Notes: generated by a model from the letters alone, not told the origin. Positions 51,701 to 63,343 are shown, numbered from the stretch's first letter. The stretch: 64,000 nucleotides of DNA from Panagrolaimus kolymaensis (GCA_028622995.1 JAJQJQ010000051.1:1302001-1366000); one strand, 5' to 3'. Numbers and translations are program-made.

Positions 51701-54700
51701 GAGATAGGTGCAAAACAAACAAAAAAAAACGGATGGGATTAAATATGAATGAAATCAGTCAAAGAGAGAGAACCGTACCGGAAAATATTTAGCCACACAG
51801 AAAAAAAAAGTGAGAGGATAAGCTTATTTCTCATACAAAAACACGTGGTGGTAATAGTTTAAAAGAACGACAGAAAAAATAAAATCACCCATAAATCCTA
51901 AAACAAAATTCAATAAAATTGACTGGCACAAAATTTAATAGAGAATAAAAGACGTAAGCCGAAAACAATTTTTTTAAGATGATGGCAATAATTTGGAATT
52001 AGTTCCGTCGTCAAATCTCTTTTTTAATCATTATCGTAAGCTGACGCGACGGAAGACGGAACTAAGAAGTAATTTTACTCACTCGTCAGGGATCAGCCAT
52101 ATTTAAAAAAAACTTGGGTTTAACGAGAGAGTAAACAAATTCTCAAAATTATTGCATAATATGTATTACTGTCTCTCCTTTTTCTCTCGTCTAATTGGGT
52201 CAAAGTTTATATGCATTTGAAACTGTTTTGAAAATCTGAAAAATCAATTCCTCACAATTTTATAATTTCTGAAATTGCAAAGCTAAAAAAACTATGTGAT
52301 AGTAACTAAATTGTGAAAATTATTGTATAAAATTTGTTACTATCCTATTTTTTTTCTTTCATCATCGTAATCAATTTTCAAACTATGTTTTTTTCTTTCT
52401 CATTTTTTAATTGAAATTCTTATAATAGACTTTTAACAACTTTTACCAATAATTATTATATTTTCACACTTTATTGCCTTTTTTCTTAAACATTATCATT
52501 AATTTTAATGTTACATTTATCCTTTCCATCTCCATTTTTTATTTTCATCAGAGCTCATCAAAAATGTTCATGCCACCATGATTTAACTTATCGTTGTCGT
52601 CCCACAAATTTACAATATTAAAAAAAACTTGTGTTTAACTTAATTTTTTCACTCGAGAAAAACATATGATAATAATTTTAAAAGGGCATTTCCAATTTCA
52701 TAAAGTTTTTATTCTAAAAATAAAAGAAAAATTTTTATCCCCAATTTTTTCTCTTCAATTTTTTTAAAGCGCAAAGGCTGATAAACAATAAAAAAAGCAA
52801 CAAAAAAAAAAGAGTGAATGCTTTCATTTTTTTTAAATTCAAAATATTCGCCGCTTTTATTTTCTTCCAAAAAAAAAATATGGAAAAAAGGAGAGATTCA
52901 AAAAATCTCAAAATTTTTATAATCTTTTTATTGACTAACTGATTTTTTTTATTTTGAAGATGTTCATATTATTTATTTATTTTTGGGAAAATGTCATTGC
53001 GCGGCAAAAACATTTTTCACCTTTTATCGATGATAGACAACAGAAGGAAAAGAGGTGGATGGATGGATGGTAATGCATCCGAGGATCTTTATCTTTCTTT
53101 ATTTTCTTTTTTTTGCGCCTATTTTTTAGGGTGTCTTACATTCATCATATTTTTCCTTTTTTATTGAGACTCTTCTCACAAGTTTATGATTTTTAAAATT
53201 AATCGAAATGAGTGTGTTAAAAAATGGGTTTGAGAGTAACTTAAAAATAAGTATAATTGTCCATTTTTTATTACTCTCTTGACAGTAACAGTTTTTTATA
53301 GAAATTATTGCTGCTTTCTTTAAATTATTATCATTTTTATTTTTTATTCGATTTCACATTTTTTCATCTTTTTTATAAGCGAAATATTTTTTAAATAAAA
53401 GTAAAAAGTTTTTTGAAATTAAGACAGTTGTTATTAGGAATTGTAAATTATTGTTATATTTTTATTACTGTCATTATCAACTTTTAATTTCTTTTTTAAT
53501 TCTTATTTCCATTGTTCTCTCTATTTTAGATGAAACATAAAAATGATAACAATTTTATTCTCGTAATAGTAATCATTTTTTGTAGAATATTGCTTGATTT
53601 TGATTACTATCTTCTCTTTTTTTTTTCAATTAAATAAATTTTCATTCAAAAACATCCAAATCTTTTTCAAAAAACTGTTTTCTTCCATTAAAATGCTTGT
53701 TTTTGTAATACATAGAATTGGGTTAGTAATAAAAAAAAAAGCTAGCAAATAGGCATAATCCGGTTCGGGTTTTTTTTTTGCATCTTTTAAGCTTGAACAC
53801 TACACATCACAAAAAAATCCCGAAGAAAATATTTAAAAAATTAAGGAAGCCATATTCTTTTTTGTTTCTTTGAGCTTTTTGAGCACACGACCCCGCGGGC
53901 GGCCGCGGCAAAACGAGTGAGAGGAGGCGCACCACGGGAGGATTATCTCAAAAATATTATATTATATAAAACTGAAGCCAAGTCGAAGCTGCTGTCTGTG
54001 CTTTGTAGTAATAGTAGGTAGGGATTTAATAATTTTTTAGTAGCAAAAAAATGGGAGGTGAAAAGGGGCAATGTCATACTATGAAAAAAAAATTTCTTTT
54101 CCCTATATAAAGGAATGCCATTTTCATAATTTTCTTTGAGAGTTTTATGTATTAAAAAATGTTTCATGAATTCATTTTTAAATTATTCTTCTTTGTGAGA
54201 GAGGGAGGGAAGCCATTCGTGTTGATAGAGACACTTTTAAGGTTTCGATCGAAGTAAAATGTGTGAAACTCTTTTTTACTTTTTTTTTTGTTTGTTTGAA
54301 GAAAAGCTTTATTTGAAATTTATTATATATTTTTTGGTCTTAGGCTTACAGTATTATAAAAAATATATGTTTTTATTTCTTCAAGAGTTGCATGGCGTGT
54401 GAATTTGTTTAACGAAAACAAAGAAGTAAAAAAATAGGCGGGTTTGCAAAGGGCATTCGTGAAGAAGAAGAAAAAAAATGTCAGCGGTGGAGGAGAGGAT
54501 AACTCATAATAATTTCAATGGCATTGGCACAGACAAAAAATTTTCTTTTTTTTGACACTTATTAATAATAATTCAGAATTATAAATTTAAATGTCTTGAT
54601 GAATGTTTTATTTTCCTTCTAGCTTCTCTATTTACGATGAAATTTTTTTGATGATAGTACTCATTTTTTAAGAAATATTGCATGAATTTAGTTACTCCCA

Positions 54701-57700
54701 ATTTCCCAATCTTCTTTAAAGCATTTTTGGAAATATTTTCTTGAAATATTGTTTGGAGATTTTATTTTTAAATATTTTTACTCTTCTTTACAATATTTTT
54801 TTTATGTTTCAAAAGAGTTCTAATGATAGTAAGCATTTTTGATAAATAATCGTATAAATTTTGTTACTATCATTTTATTTTTTGGAATTAAAACTTTTTG
54901 ATTTGAGTTCAAAAAAGTTTTTTATCAAAAAATATAAAATGTTTTTTCTTCTTCCAATATCCATCATTTTTTATACCCTACAGCCATAGAGCAAACATTC
55001 CAATATAATCCTCTTATTTTTATGCCTCCACACTTTTTTTTGCAAAAAATAAGAAAACCGAAAGTTTAATACATTTTTTTATGAGAGTGGAAGAAGAATA
55101 TCCCTTTTACTTATTTTCTGTAGTTGACAAATTCTTTTTTTCCTTTTTTATCATTAAAATAATAATGGCTGATATAATTTTGTATTTTATGTATTTTCTT
55201 TTTGTTCCGCGTCATTACTCTTTACTTTACATATATTTAATTTTTTTTTATCCTTTTTCCCTACAAATTTTTATCATCCATCAATCATACTACTGTAAGT
55301 GAAAAAGAGAGATAGAAAAAATGACGTTAAATTTTTTTTAAAAGCATGCATGTGTAAAAGTAAAAAATGTTTGTAGTGTTTTAAGCTGCTTGTTTTTTAA
55401 TATTTTGAAAAACGAAATTGATAGTTCCAAAGGCGATACAACAACAAAAAAAGTTAAGAAATGTTTCAAAAAGAAGAATTTTTTTTGTCTCGGAACAGAG
55501 ATTCCATTTATTAAGGAAAAATTTAAATAAAATTGTTTTTGAGGAGAAAAGTTTAAAAGTATCTCGAAAGAAAAAATGTTTTTAGCCAGAAATGATATGG
55601 CTCTAATTTTTCATAGAATTCTACAGTATTTTTTGTTTGTCATTTTTCTTCTTCATTTTTTTTAAGTTACATACGTCCACTTTTTTTTTTATCTGGCATG
55701 GTTCTAGCTTCTTTCTTTATCGTGTGCTTTCACATCAATCAACCACAGCCAGCCAACATACTACAGAAAAAGAAAAAAAACCCTCCAAACTCATTAAACT
55801 TTCTCATAGCAGCTATTTTTCGATAACTAACCACACACAAAAAATTTGATGTGTGTGTGCTAATTTTCATGTTTTTACAAAATTATATTAACAACCAACC
55901 TTTTTTTCCAAGAAATATGAGTTACTATTTTATTTTTTCTCACATCAGCCAAAAAAATTAAACGTGTATTTTGTATTTGCTTTCTTTTTTTTGTATTTGT
56001 TCCCATAAACCTCGACGACCAAGAAAAAAAAATAAAATAATAAAATCCACCACACTTTTTTTTTCCATGAAATTTTTTGTTATTTTAAATTTAAAAAAAA
56101 CTTCCGGGATTTTATATTTTTTTATAGTTTATTTGATTCATAAAAAAAATATTTCTAACATTTAAATATTTAAAAAAAAAATAAACTTTTGACTCATTTC
56201 CTTGTTTTTTTTTTCAGAAAGTGAAATGGATTGCGGAAATAAACGTCCACGTACAACCATCTCAGCTAAAAGCTTAGAAACTTTAAAACAAGCTTATCAA
56301 GCTTCATCAAAACCTGCGAGACATGTTCGAGAACAACTTGCAGCTGAAACAGGATTGGATATGAGAGTTGTTCAAGTAAGTATTAATTAATATTTTTTTT
56401 CTTTGTTTCAAAAGAAATAAAATCATGGAATTAAGTAAACAAATAATTTTCTGATATAAAAATTATCTGTATTTTTTTGTATTTAAAAAATAGTAACAAA
56501 AAAACGCGAATTCATGGATTACTTACTCCAGTTTTTAAACTTTCACTTTTTTTATTTTGTTACAAAATTCTTGCTTTTCTAAGAGCAGTAGAGTAATAGT
56601 CATTTCCCAAACAACCCTTCTTGTCCTTTCTCCATTTTCATATTTTCTTAGAAGAAGAAAAAAATTGTATCCAAGCAAGCCAAGCCAAAAAGCAGCCAAC
56701 CCAATAAAGCCCACTCTCTTATTACTCACCTAAAAAAATTCTTTTTGGTGGGATTCAATGTCGAGCAAAAAAATGACGTTAATTTTTTTTTATTTTCATA
56801 AAACAAAAAATAACTAATAAAAATTATTTATTAATTTTTTAAGGTATGGTTTCAAAATCGTCGAGCAAAAGAAAAGAGATTAAAAAAGGATGCAGGACGT
56901 CGATGGACCACCGATACATTGGCTTCAAGTTCATTCAATAAAACTTTTGATAGTGATAGTGGCTCAAATGATTGTGATTCACTAAATGGTCGAAGTCCAT
57001 TATATTCGGGAAATGGAGGACATCCATTTTCATCGTGTGATACTCCAACGGAATTAGATATTCATTCAGATTTAAATATTTCTACTAATTCAGCTGCAGC
57101 AACAACAAATAATTATGGACAACAACAAATTTCTGGTTCAGGAAATTTTATGAATGGTCCAACCACGATTGCTTCATCAACTTTAGATCAAGGTGTAGGA
57201 GGATTATTAGCTATGCAACAACAGTTAAGTGGACATCATCAAATGAATGGAGGAGGCCCTTCATCTCATTATAATCCATTAAATGATCAAAATGGATTAA
57301 CAAATCCATATGATTCAATTGGAACTCCTCTAACTCCATCTCAACAACAAATGCAGCAACAACAAGCTTTAAATAATCATATGGCAATGTTGCAACAACA
57401 ACAATCTCAACTGCAACAACAACAACATTTTTCTCCACTTCCTCAACCAACATCAATGCATTATCCATCTTTTCCTCCTCCACCACATATTGCCAACCTT
57501 CACCATCACCCACATATGTCATCAACGGGATCAGGAGGAGGATCAGCCCAACATTCTCCACTTGGTAATTTAAGTTCATATGTATCCATTCCAAATCATC
57601 ATCATCATTTACAAAATATTCATCAATCAATGGGTGTTGTGGTTGGTGGAGGACATATGAGTCCTACATCTCAACCTATGTCAAATCATGCTTCCATTTC

Positions 57701-57740
57701 CATGCAACCTATGTCTGTTGGAGGAAGTTATCATCATTAA
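42735..57740 (+). CDS. ceh-14: LIM-homeodomain transcription factor, CEH-14/Lhx3-Lhx4 (Lim3) type
   Basis: Four exons, 42735-42948, 46548-46931, 56218-56375 and 56844-57740, join in frame (1653 bases, 550 residues). An S/T/N-rich N-terminus is followed by two LIM domains. The first runs from CSRC through FHESCLQC to YCREH, with full zinc ligands and F-H where W-H is usual. The second runs from CSRC through [15 protein letters not shown] to VCRTD. The homeodomain starts [19 protein letters not shown], continues [21 protein letters not shown] and ends [19 protein letters not shown]. These phrases are diagnostic of the Lhx3/4 class, neuronal-identity regulators. The C-terminal 250 residues are rich in Q, H, S and G. 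The homeodomain is split by an intron just before WFQNRR. Introns are 3.6, 9.3 and 0.47 kb. AATAAA lies at 57778-57783. Confidence 0.93.
42949..46547. other. first intron (3.6 kb) of LIM-homeobox gene
   Basis: No nested gene. It contains a degenerate TATATC/TATATG tract at about 43050-43185 and a short GGC run at 44331-44341. It may carry enhancers. Confidence 0.5.
43050..43185. repeat. degenerate TATA/TCTATATC satellite-like tract
   Basis: Repeated motifs of the form TCTATATC, ACATTTCTATAT and TATATATG with variable spacing. This is simple-sequence expansion inside the first LIM-homeobox intron. Confidence 0.7.
47220..47600. mobile_element. hAT-type MITE with 8-bp target duplication
   Basis: The element spans 47228-47592 (365 bp). 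It has 13-base terminal inverted repeats CAGTGTTGTGACT and AGTCACAACACTG, and is flanked by an exact 8-bp duplication GTGGCAAC at 47220-47227 and 47593-47600. An 8-bp duplication of pattern nTnnnnAn and ends beginning CAG are hAT hallmarks. Both subterminal zones are GC-rich arrays of GCACCG/GCACCA units, complementary to each other, so the element can fold into a long hairpin. No transposase is present. Confidence 0.93.
51999..52065. repeat. short inverted repeat (TTAGTTCCGTC ends)
   Basis: TTAGTTCCGTCGTC at 51999-52012 pairs with the reverse complement of 52052-52065 (13 of 14). The interior also has complementary CGTC and GACG runs. This is possibly a tiny MITE. No target duplication was seen. 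Confidence 0.45.
52297..52345 (+). repeat. 49-bp TGATAGTAAC/TTACTATCA element
   Basis: Start TGATAGTAAC, core AATTATTGT at positions 22-30, end TTACTATCC. In the 9.3-kb LIM-homeobox intron. Confidence 0.85.
53231..53612 (+). repeat. cluster of four 49-bp elements
   Basis: Copies at 53231-53279 (TGAGAGTAAC with TTACTCTCT, compensating change in both arms), 53280-53333, 53422-53473 and 53564-53612 (core GAATATTGC). All have the AAWTATTG-type core in the same orientation. Two are back to back. Confidence 0.75.
53889..53940. other. short GC-rich block with CCGCGGGCGGCCGCGG
   Basis: About 50 bases of mostly G and C in otherwise AT-rich intron sequence, including a near-palindrome at 53893-53908. 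No function assigned. Confidence 0.6.
54652..54872 (+). repeat. two 49-bp elements
   Basis: Copies at 54652-54700 (core AAATATTGC, eroded right end) and 54824-54872 (TGATAGTAAG, GTTACTATCA, core AATAATCGT), in the same orientation. Confidence 0.75.
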
Positions 57741-59109
57741 ATATTTATTTAATTTTCAAATTAAAAAATGCTTTTTAAATAAATCCTTTTTTGTATTATT
57801 AGAATTGTTGTTGTTGTAAATCGTAGTTATTATTTTTAAAAAAAGAGTGGAATTTAAAAAAATTTGAGTCATGAAACGAAAAATTTGCCTAAAATCGAAA
57901 TACCTAGGAAAATCGTTTTCTTTGAAACATTTGTTTCTTGACATAATTTTTCTTTTACGATTTGACACATTTTTTAATTCCATTTTATATCATCGAAATA
58001 TGTATTAAAAATTCAGTTCTATTGTTTTTTCCCTTTTGCCGGTTAAAACTGCTCTTGCCTCTAAAAGCATTTTCTTTAATTTTTACTTAATTAATTTAAA
58101 AAAAATAGTTTCATTTATTTCTTTTGCGTGCATTTTTACTTTTTTGTATTGCTTTTTTTTGCTTCAAAAATCTTATCAACGAATTTATTTGTTTTGTACG
58201 TATTTTATAACTTTACTTGTTTTTTAAATCCAAAATATGCTATGGTGTGTCCATGAATGTATATCATATTTATTTATTTTTATTTTTACTTGTCGATTTA
58301 TTTTATTATAATAAAAAATTATTAATTACTAAGTTAATTGAAAAGCTTCACTAACACAAGGTAAAATAAAAATTATAAAAAATAACACACTCTCTTTTTG
58401 TGACTTACACCAAACAACAAAATTTAGAACATTTTTTCTAGAAAACGTATCAATGGAAATTTTCTGAAAAATTTTTTTTCTGCGCCGATAGTAATATTTT
58501 TTTCTGTAAAACAACTTTGAATTTATTTAATTTACTCGTTTTTGAAATAATAACATATTTTTGTCAGGTTCATTTATTAAAGTTGTTGCATATTTGCAAA
58601 GTTTGTATCCGCGCCTTTTCGCGTTATATAAGACGCCGATATTTAAAAAAATTTTGTGCAGCACAAAATTCCTCACTTTTTTGAAAAAGTGTCTCTTTTG
58701 CCATTTTTTTCAATTGATTTTTTTGGCAAAAGAGACACTTTTTCAAAAAAGTGAGTAATTTTGTGCTGCACAAAATTTTTTTAAATATCGGCGTCTTATA
58801 TCAACGAGACAATTATCGTATGTAATGCATATATCTCGTGGCAGTTACCTCTTTTTCCACCGTTTTTTTGTAGTTGTTGCAAGAATTAATTTATTAGAAT
58901 ACTTTCTGAGCTCTCTTACCCATGGTGTTGCTTCCATTAGTTTTAACAAATATTATTTAAATTTGTCGATTTCGCGGTAACAACTAAAATAATGGCATCT
59001 GCTTTAGCCTTACAATAATCCTCTAAGTGCTGCGTTTATTTTTGCGTGATTTGATAAATATGTCTTGGAATTAATTTTAATTTTTAAGAAGCTTTTATTA
59101 GCAATTGTT
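57741..59109. other. intergenic, upstream region of first MATH-BTB gene
   Basis: The LIM-homeobox 3' UTR is at the left. From about 58555 the sequence is homologous to the region upstream of the second MATH-BTB gene (about 60930-61240), apart from the foldback insertion. No further gene seen. Confidence 0.55.
58626..58801. mobile_element. foldback/MITE with 78-bp arms, upstream of MATH-BTB gene
   Basis: Arms 58626-58703 and 58724-58801 are reverse complements with one mismatch, around a 20-base loop. Comparison with the paralogous upstream region near 60976-60990 (TTGTTATCTCAACGAG) shows an empty site, with ends consistent with insertion at TA or ATAT. There is no coding capacity. Confidence 0.88.
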
Positions 59110-60275
59110 ATGGATACCACTACAACTTCTTCAACAGCTTCAACTTTTGTAAGTTTTTTTATTACAAGCAAAGATAGATATAATCGATATATTTTTTAGA
59201 ATCTTGAATGTCCGATTTCAATTCAATGGACCATTGCTGAAGAAAAATTGGAAGCTTTGAAAGATTTAACGACTTATGAACATTTGGAAACTGAATGGTT
59301 TTATGCTGCAAACATTCCTGGTGTCAAATATCTTCTTTCAATTTATCCCAATGGAAATAAAAAAGAATATCGTGGAGAAGTATCAATTTTATTGTATGTA
59401 AATATCGTAGGGGAAAAGAAACTTGAAACTAATGTTAAATTTTCCGTTGAATCAGCTGGCTTTTACAAGAAAGTAAATTATGAATTTGAAAAATCAACAG
59501 GAAAAGGATTTACAAATTTCAATTCTGATGAACTTTTTGATCCTATTAACAAATTTATTACTGATGGAAAATTTACTTTGAAATGTGAAGGAATATTGAG
59601 TGTTCAACGTGAAAAGAATGCTGCAGATGAAAATGGAATCAACTTTGATGACGGACATATCGGTCATAAATTATGGAAGAATAGTGGGAAAGATTTTACA
59701 ATCAAAGTTGGTGAAGACTCTATCAAAGTATGTTTGTTTTTACTGTGATCCAAAAGTGATTATTTCATTGTTTTAGGTTCACAAGAATGTTATCGCTTCT
59801 CAATCACCAGTTTTTAAAGCTATTTTCCGAGCTTTGGCAAAGAAAGCAAAACAAAATCAAATGGTTATCAAAGATTTTTCATTCAAAGTTGTTGAAACTG
59901 CTGTTCTAATTTGTTACAATGTTGCTACTCTCGATGCTTTGGATTTGAAAGATAAATCAGAACTTTTACTATTTTGTAACAAATATGATATCTCTGATCT
60001 AAAGGTAAGCTTTACTTTTACATATTCTTTCTATTGCTCTTACTTTTCAGGCTCGTTGTGAAGCTTCATTGATCCAAGATGTTTCAATTTCAAATGTTTG
60101 TCAACTTACTAAATGTTCACTTGCTTCAAATGCTCCCAAACTTGAAGAAAAATGCGCTGAAGTTTTAACCAAATCACTCAAAAATGGAACACCTATAATC
60201 GATATTGACCTCCTTGAAAATGATTATATTCGCAAAATTTTCTCAAATCTTTGCTGCAATCTCGTTGTTACATAA
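59110..60275 (+). CDS. MATH-BTB protein (BATH family), copy 1
   Basis: Exons 59110-59148, 59200-59727, 59777-60004 and 60051-60275, all phase 0, give 339 residues. After a short T/S-rich start, residues of about 15-165 form a MATH (TRAF-like) domain (SIQWTIAEEKL, IPGVKYLLSIYPNG, FDPINKFITDGKFTLKCEG). A BTB domain follows from GKDFTIKVGEDSIKVHKNVIASQSPVFKAIF, then a BACK-like helical end. In nematodes such proteins act as CUL3 ubiquitin-ligase adaptors, with MATH binding the substrate and BTB binding CUL3. The neighbour at 61537 is a tandem copy whose BTB exons are almost identical, while MATH is clearly diverged. AATAAA lies at 60382-60387. Confidence 0.92.
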
Positions 60276-61536
60276 ACTTCCTTCTTTATGTTAAACAATT
60301 TTTTGTTCATTCATTTTTGTTACTATTTTTTTGTTTTTGATTCTTTTGTTTTGTTTGTTTGCATGTGTTACAGTACTTTATAATAAAGTTCTTTTTGTTT
60401 GAATTCAGAATGTGATGATTATAAAAATTTTATCTCTTTAAAATGATGCATTCATGTTTCTGAAAAACCCTCCTTGAAATATATTTCACTGATAAAACCT
60501 TCTTTTCTAATATTCAAACGTTTAACTCACTCATTACTTTGTTGCATAAAATTCATCAACACGTTTAGCTGTTTTAAAATCAACTCAAATAGCACTCGTA
60601 AATAAACTTCGTTTTTTTTTGTTGTTATTTATCTTGATAATACAAACATTATCCCATATAAAAAAGCTTGCAGAATTGCGCGCGCTGGTTAACTCAAAAA
60701 AAAAATACAATAACGTGCTCTCTCTTTTTATTTATACCAACAAACAAACAAATATTTTAGAACAATAGCTTTTAGAAAAAAACACAGTAGCAAAGACGGG
60801 CAATATTTATTTAAAAGGTTGGTTTTATATGGGAGAGTAATATTTTGGTAAAATTTCTTAAAACTCTTTGATTTATTCAAATGAAATGAAAGTTTACTCG
60901 TTTTTGTCTCAATTTTTGTGATTTATTTTTATTAAAATTGTTGCACCTTTGTAAAATTTGTGCAATTGCCTTTTCTTGTTATCTCAACGAGATAACAACT
61001 ACCGTAATACATTTCGTGGTTGGTGTTACTTTTTTTGGCGCCATTGTTTTTTTTTGTTGTTGTTGCAAGAATTAATTTAGTAGAATGCTGCTTTGCTTCC
61101 TGAGTTCCGTTACGATGAGATGCTGTTTACATTTATTTGTTTAAAAAAATATTTTTCACAATTGGGTATTTGGCGATTACAATAATGCCGCCAGCTTTAA
61201 TGTTTCAATAATTCGTTTCTTTGTTGCCGCGTTGGAACTTCTCTTTTTTTTGTTTTTGTTTTTTGATGGATTCAAACATTTGAGTAAATCCTAAGAAGCT
61301 AAAGGACCAAAAGGAAGGATCCAAAGATTCAGGAAAGTGGGTTAAATTTGGTTATATGCAAATTTTAGTAATAACCAAAAGTAAAAAAGTAAAAAATGAA
61401 AAAAAATATGCAAAAATAAATTATTGACGATATCGAGCGTTCGAGAAATGCCGCCGCGTTTACTTTTGATTGTTGACTAATAAAGTTGAATTAATCTTTC
61501 TTTCTTTTTTTAGAAGCTTTCATTAAGAATAGTTAT
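60276..61536. other. intergenic spacer between MATH-BTB copies
   Basis: The segment 60600-60683 recurs at 63790-63872. The segment of about 60930-61240 matches the upstream region of copy 1. No gene. Confidence 0.6.
60600..60683 (+). repeat. duplicated intergenic segment, copy a
   Basis: AATAAACTTCGTTTTTT followed by TATTTATCTTGATAATACAA and a shared tail. It matches 63790-63872 with few changes and marks repeat units of the MATH-BTB array. Confidence 0.8.
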
Positions 61537-62709
61537 ATGGATTCCATTGCAACTCCTCCTTCAATTTCGTCAACTTATGTAAATCTTTTTTTTTATTTAT
61601 TAAATCAATCAATGTAATTCCACCTTATTTTAGAATCTAGAATGTCCTTTTTCAATTCAATGGAAAATTTCTGAAGACAAATTGGCAGCTTTCAAAGATT
61701 CAACAACTAATGAACACTTGGAAACCGAAATCTTCGATGCTTCAACTATTCCTGGAATCAAATATTATCTTGAAATTTTTCCCAATGGACAAAAAGAAAA
61801 AACTCGTGGACAAGTACGAATTTATTTGCAAATACAAATTGGAAATGAAACGAAAATCAAAGCTGATGTTAAATATACTATTGAATCAGCTGAATATACT
61901 AAGAAAGAACAATATGAATATGAAGAATCAGAAGGATGGGGATTTCCTATTTGTACAACTACTGAACTTTTTGATCCTACTAACAAATTTATTACTGATA
62001 AAAAATTTACTGTCAAATGTGAAGGAATATTGAGTGCTGAACGTGAAAAGCTTACTACAGATGAAAATGGAATCAAATTTGATGATGGAGCTCTTGGCTA
62101 TAGATTATGGAAGAATGATGACAAAGATTTTATTATCAAAGTTGGTGAAGACTCGATCAAAGTAAGTTTGTTTTTACTGTAATCCAAAAGCCATTATTTA
62201 TTTGTTTTAGATTCACAAGAATGTTATCGCTTCTCAATCACCAGTTTTTAAAGCTATTTTCCGAGCTTTGGCAAAGAAAGCAAAACAAAATCAAATGGTT
62301 ATCAAAGATTTTTCATTCAAAGTTGTTGAAACCGCTGTTCTAAATTGTTACAATGTCGCTACACTCGATGCTTTGGACTTGAAAGATAAATCAGAACTTT
62401 TAGTATTTTGTAACAAATATGATATCCCAGATCTAAAGGTAAGCTTTACTTTTACATATTCTTTCTATTGCTCTTACTTTTCAGGCTCGTTGTGAAGCTT
62501 CATTGATCCAAGATGTTTCAATTTCAAATGTTTGTCAACTTACTAAATGTTCACTTGCTTCAAATGCTGTCCAACTTGAAGAGAAATGCGCTGAGGTTTT
62601 AACCAAATCACTCAAAAATGGAACACCTATAATCGATATTGATCTCCTTGAAAATGATTTTATTCGCAAAATATTCTCAAATGCTTGCTCCAATATCGTT
62701 GAAACATAA
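61537..62709 (+). CDS. MATH-BTB protein (BATH family), copy 2
   Basis: Exons 61537-61578, 61634-62161, 62211-62438 and 62485-62709 give 340 residues, with exon sizes identical to copy 1 except the first. MATH spans about residues 16-166 (SIQWKISEDKL, IPGIKYYLEIFPNG, FDPTNKFITDKKFTVKCEG). The BTB part begins DKDFIIKVGEDSIKIHKNV. The last intron (46 bases) is identical in both copies, and the BTB exons differ at only a handful of bases, whereas the MATH exon has many replacements without indels. A TTTTTTTAG acceptor ends at 61513, before the ATG. AATAAA lies at 62792-62797. Likely a CUL3 substrate adaptor; the substrate is unknown. Confidence 0.92.
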
Positions 62710-62809
62710 ACTTAACTTTCTTCTTTGTGTAAAACAATTTTGTATTTTTTGAATCTTTCATTTTGTCATGTGTTACAAGTACATACTTTTAAATAAAACA
62801 AGAGCTTTG

Positions 62810-62830
62810 GGGCCCACCTTCGGTGGTCCC
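62810..62830. other. GC-rich hairpin CCACC-TTC-GGTGG
   Basis: GGG and CCACC pair with GGTGG and CCC around a TTC loop, with one internal mismatch. It lies 13 bases after the poly(A) signal of MATH-BTB copy 2. Confidence 0.6.
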
Positions 62831-63293
62831 TCGTAACATTTTTATCAACAAAAATAAACACTTTTCATCGACAAAAATAGGGTTTAGGGAATTTTTTTGT
62901 TTTAGAAAAGGATGGAAAAAGGGAGATGGTTAAGAGATAATATTTTATGGTCAATTGTGTGTGAGTAGTAGAAAAAGATGGGATTTTTTTAAATGGTAAA
63001 CGTGTATATGAAAGAGAACCTAAACCCAACCCTTTTTTTACTTTTTAAAATATCTTATCATTTATAAAAACAACTTCAACTTCCAACATTTCAAAACGCG
63101 CAAACATGGAATTCCGTATGGCGCCCAAATTTTAATCACAGTTTTAATGTAATTCATTTTATTTTCACATCTTTGAAATCAACATATTAAAATACCTTTA
63201 CATATGAACATACATTCCTTTTCTTTACCAAAGTCCCACTACATTTAATAATTCTTTGGGTTGCTTACATCAAATTTAAATACCTTTCTAATT

Positions 63294-63343
63294 GGGCTTC
63301 GCCCCCAACGCAAGCGTAACTTCTCATCGAAACCGCAGCGGTT
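63294..63343. other. three successive GC-rich mini-hairpins
   Basis: GGGC-TTC-GCCC (63294-63304), ACGC-AA-GCGT (63308-63317) and AACCGC-A-GCGGTT (about 63331-63343) follow each other. The composition is foreign to the AT-rich surroundings. They may mark an end of an unrecognised insertion. Confidence 0.5.

Larger units (their letters stand above)
46932..56217. other. second intron (9.3 kb) of LIM-homeobox gene
   Basis: It separates the LIM exon from the homeodomain exons. It contains the hAT-type MITE at 47228, a small GC-rich block at 53889-53940, and at least eight 49-bp elements between 52297 and 54872. No nested gene is supported. Confidence 0.6.

Noticed and set aside
62878..62892. TAGGGTTTAGGG, telomere-like
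   Set aside because: Only two irregular units, and not the nematode TTAGGC repeat.
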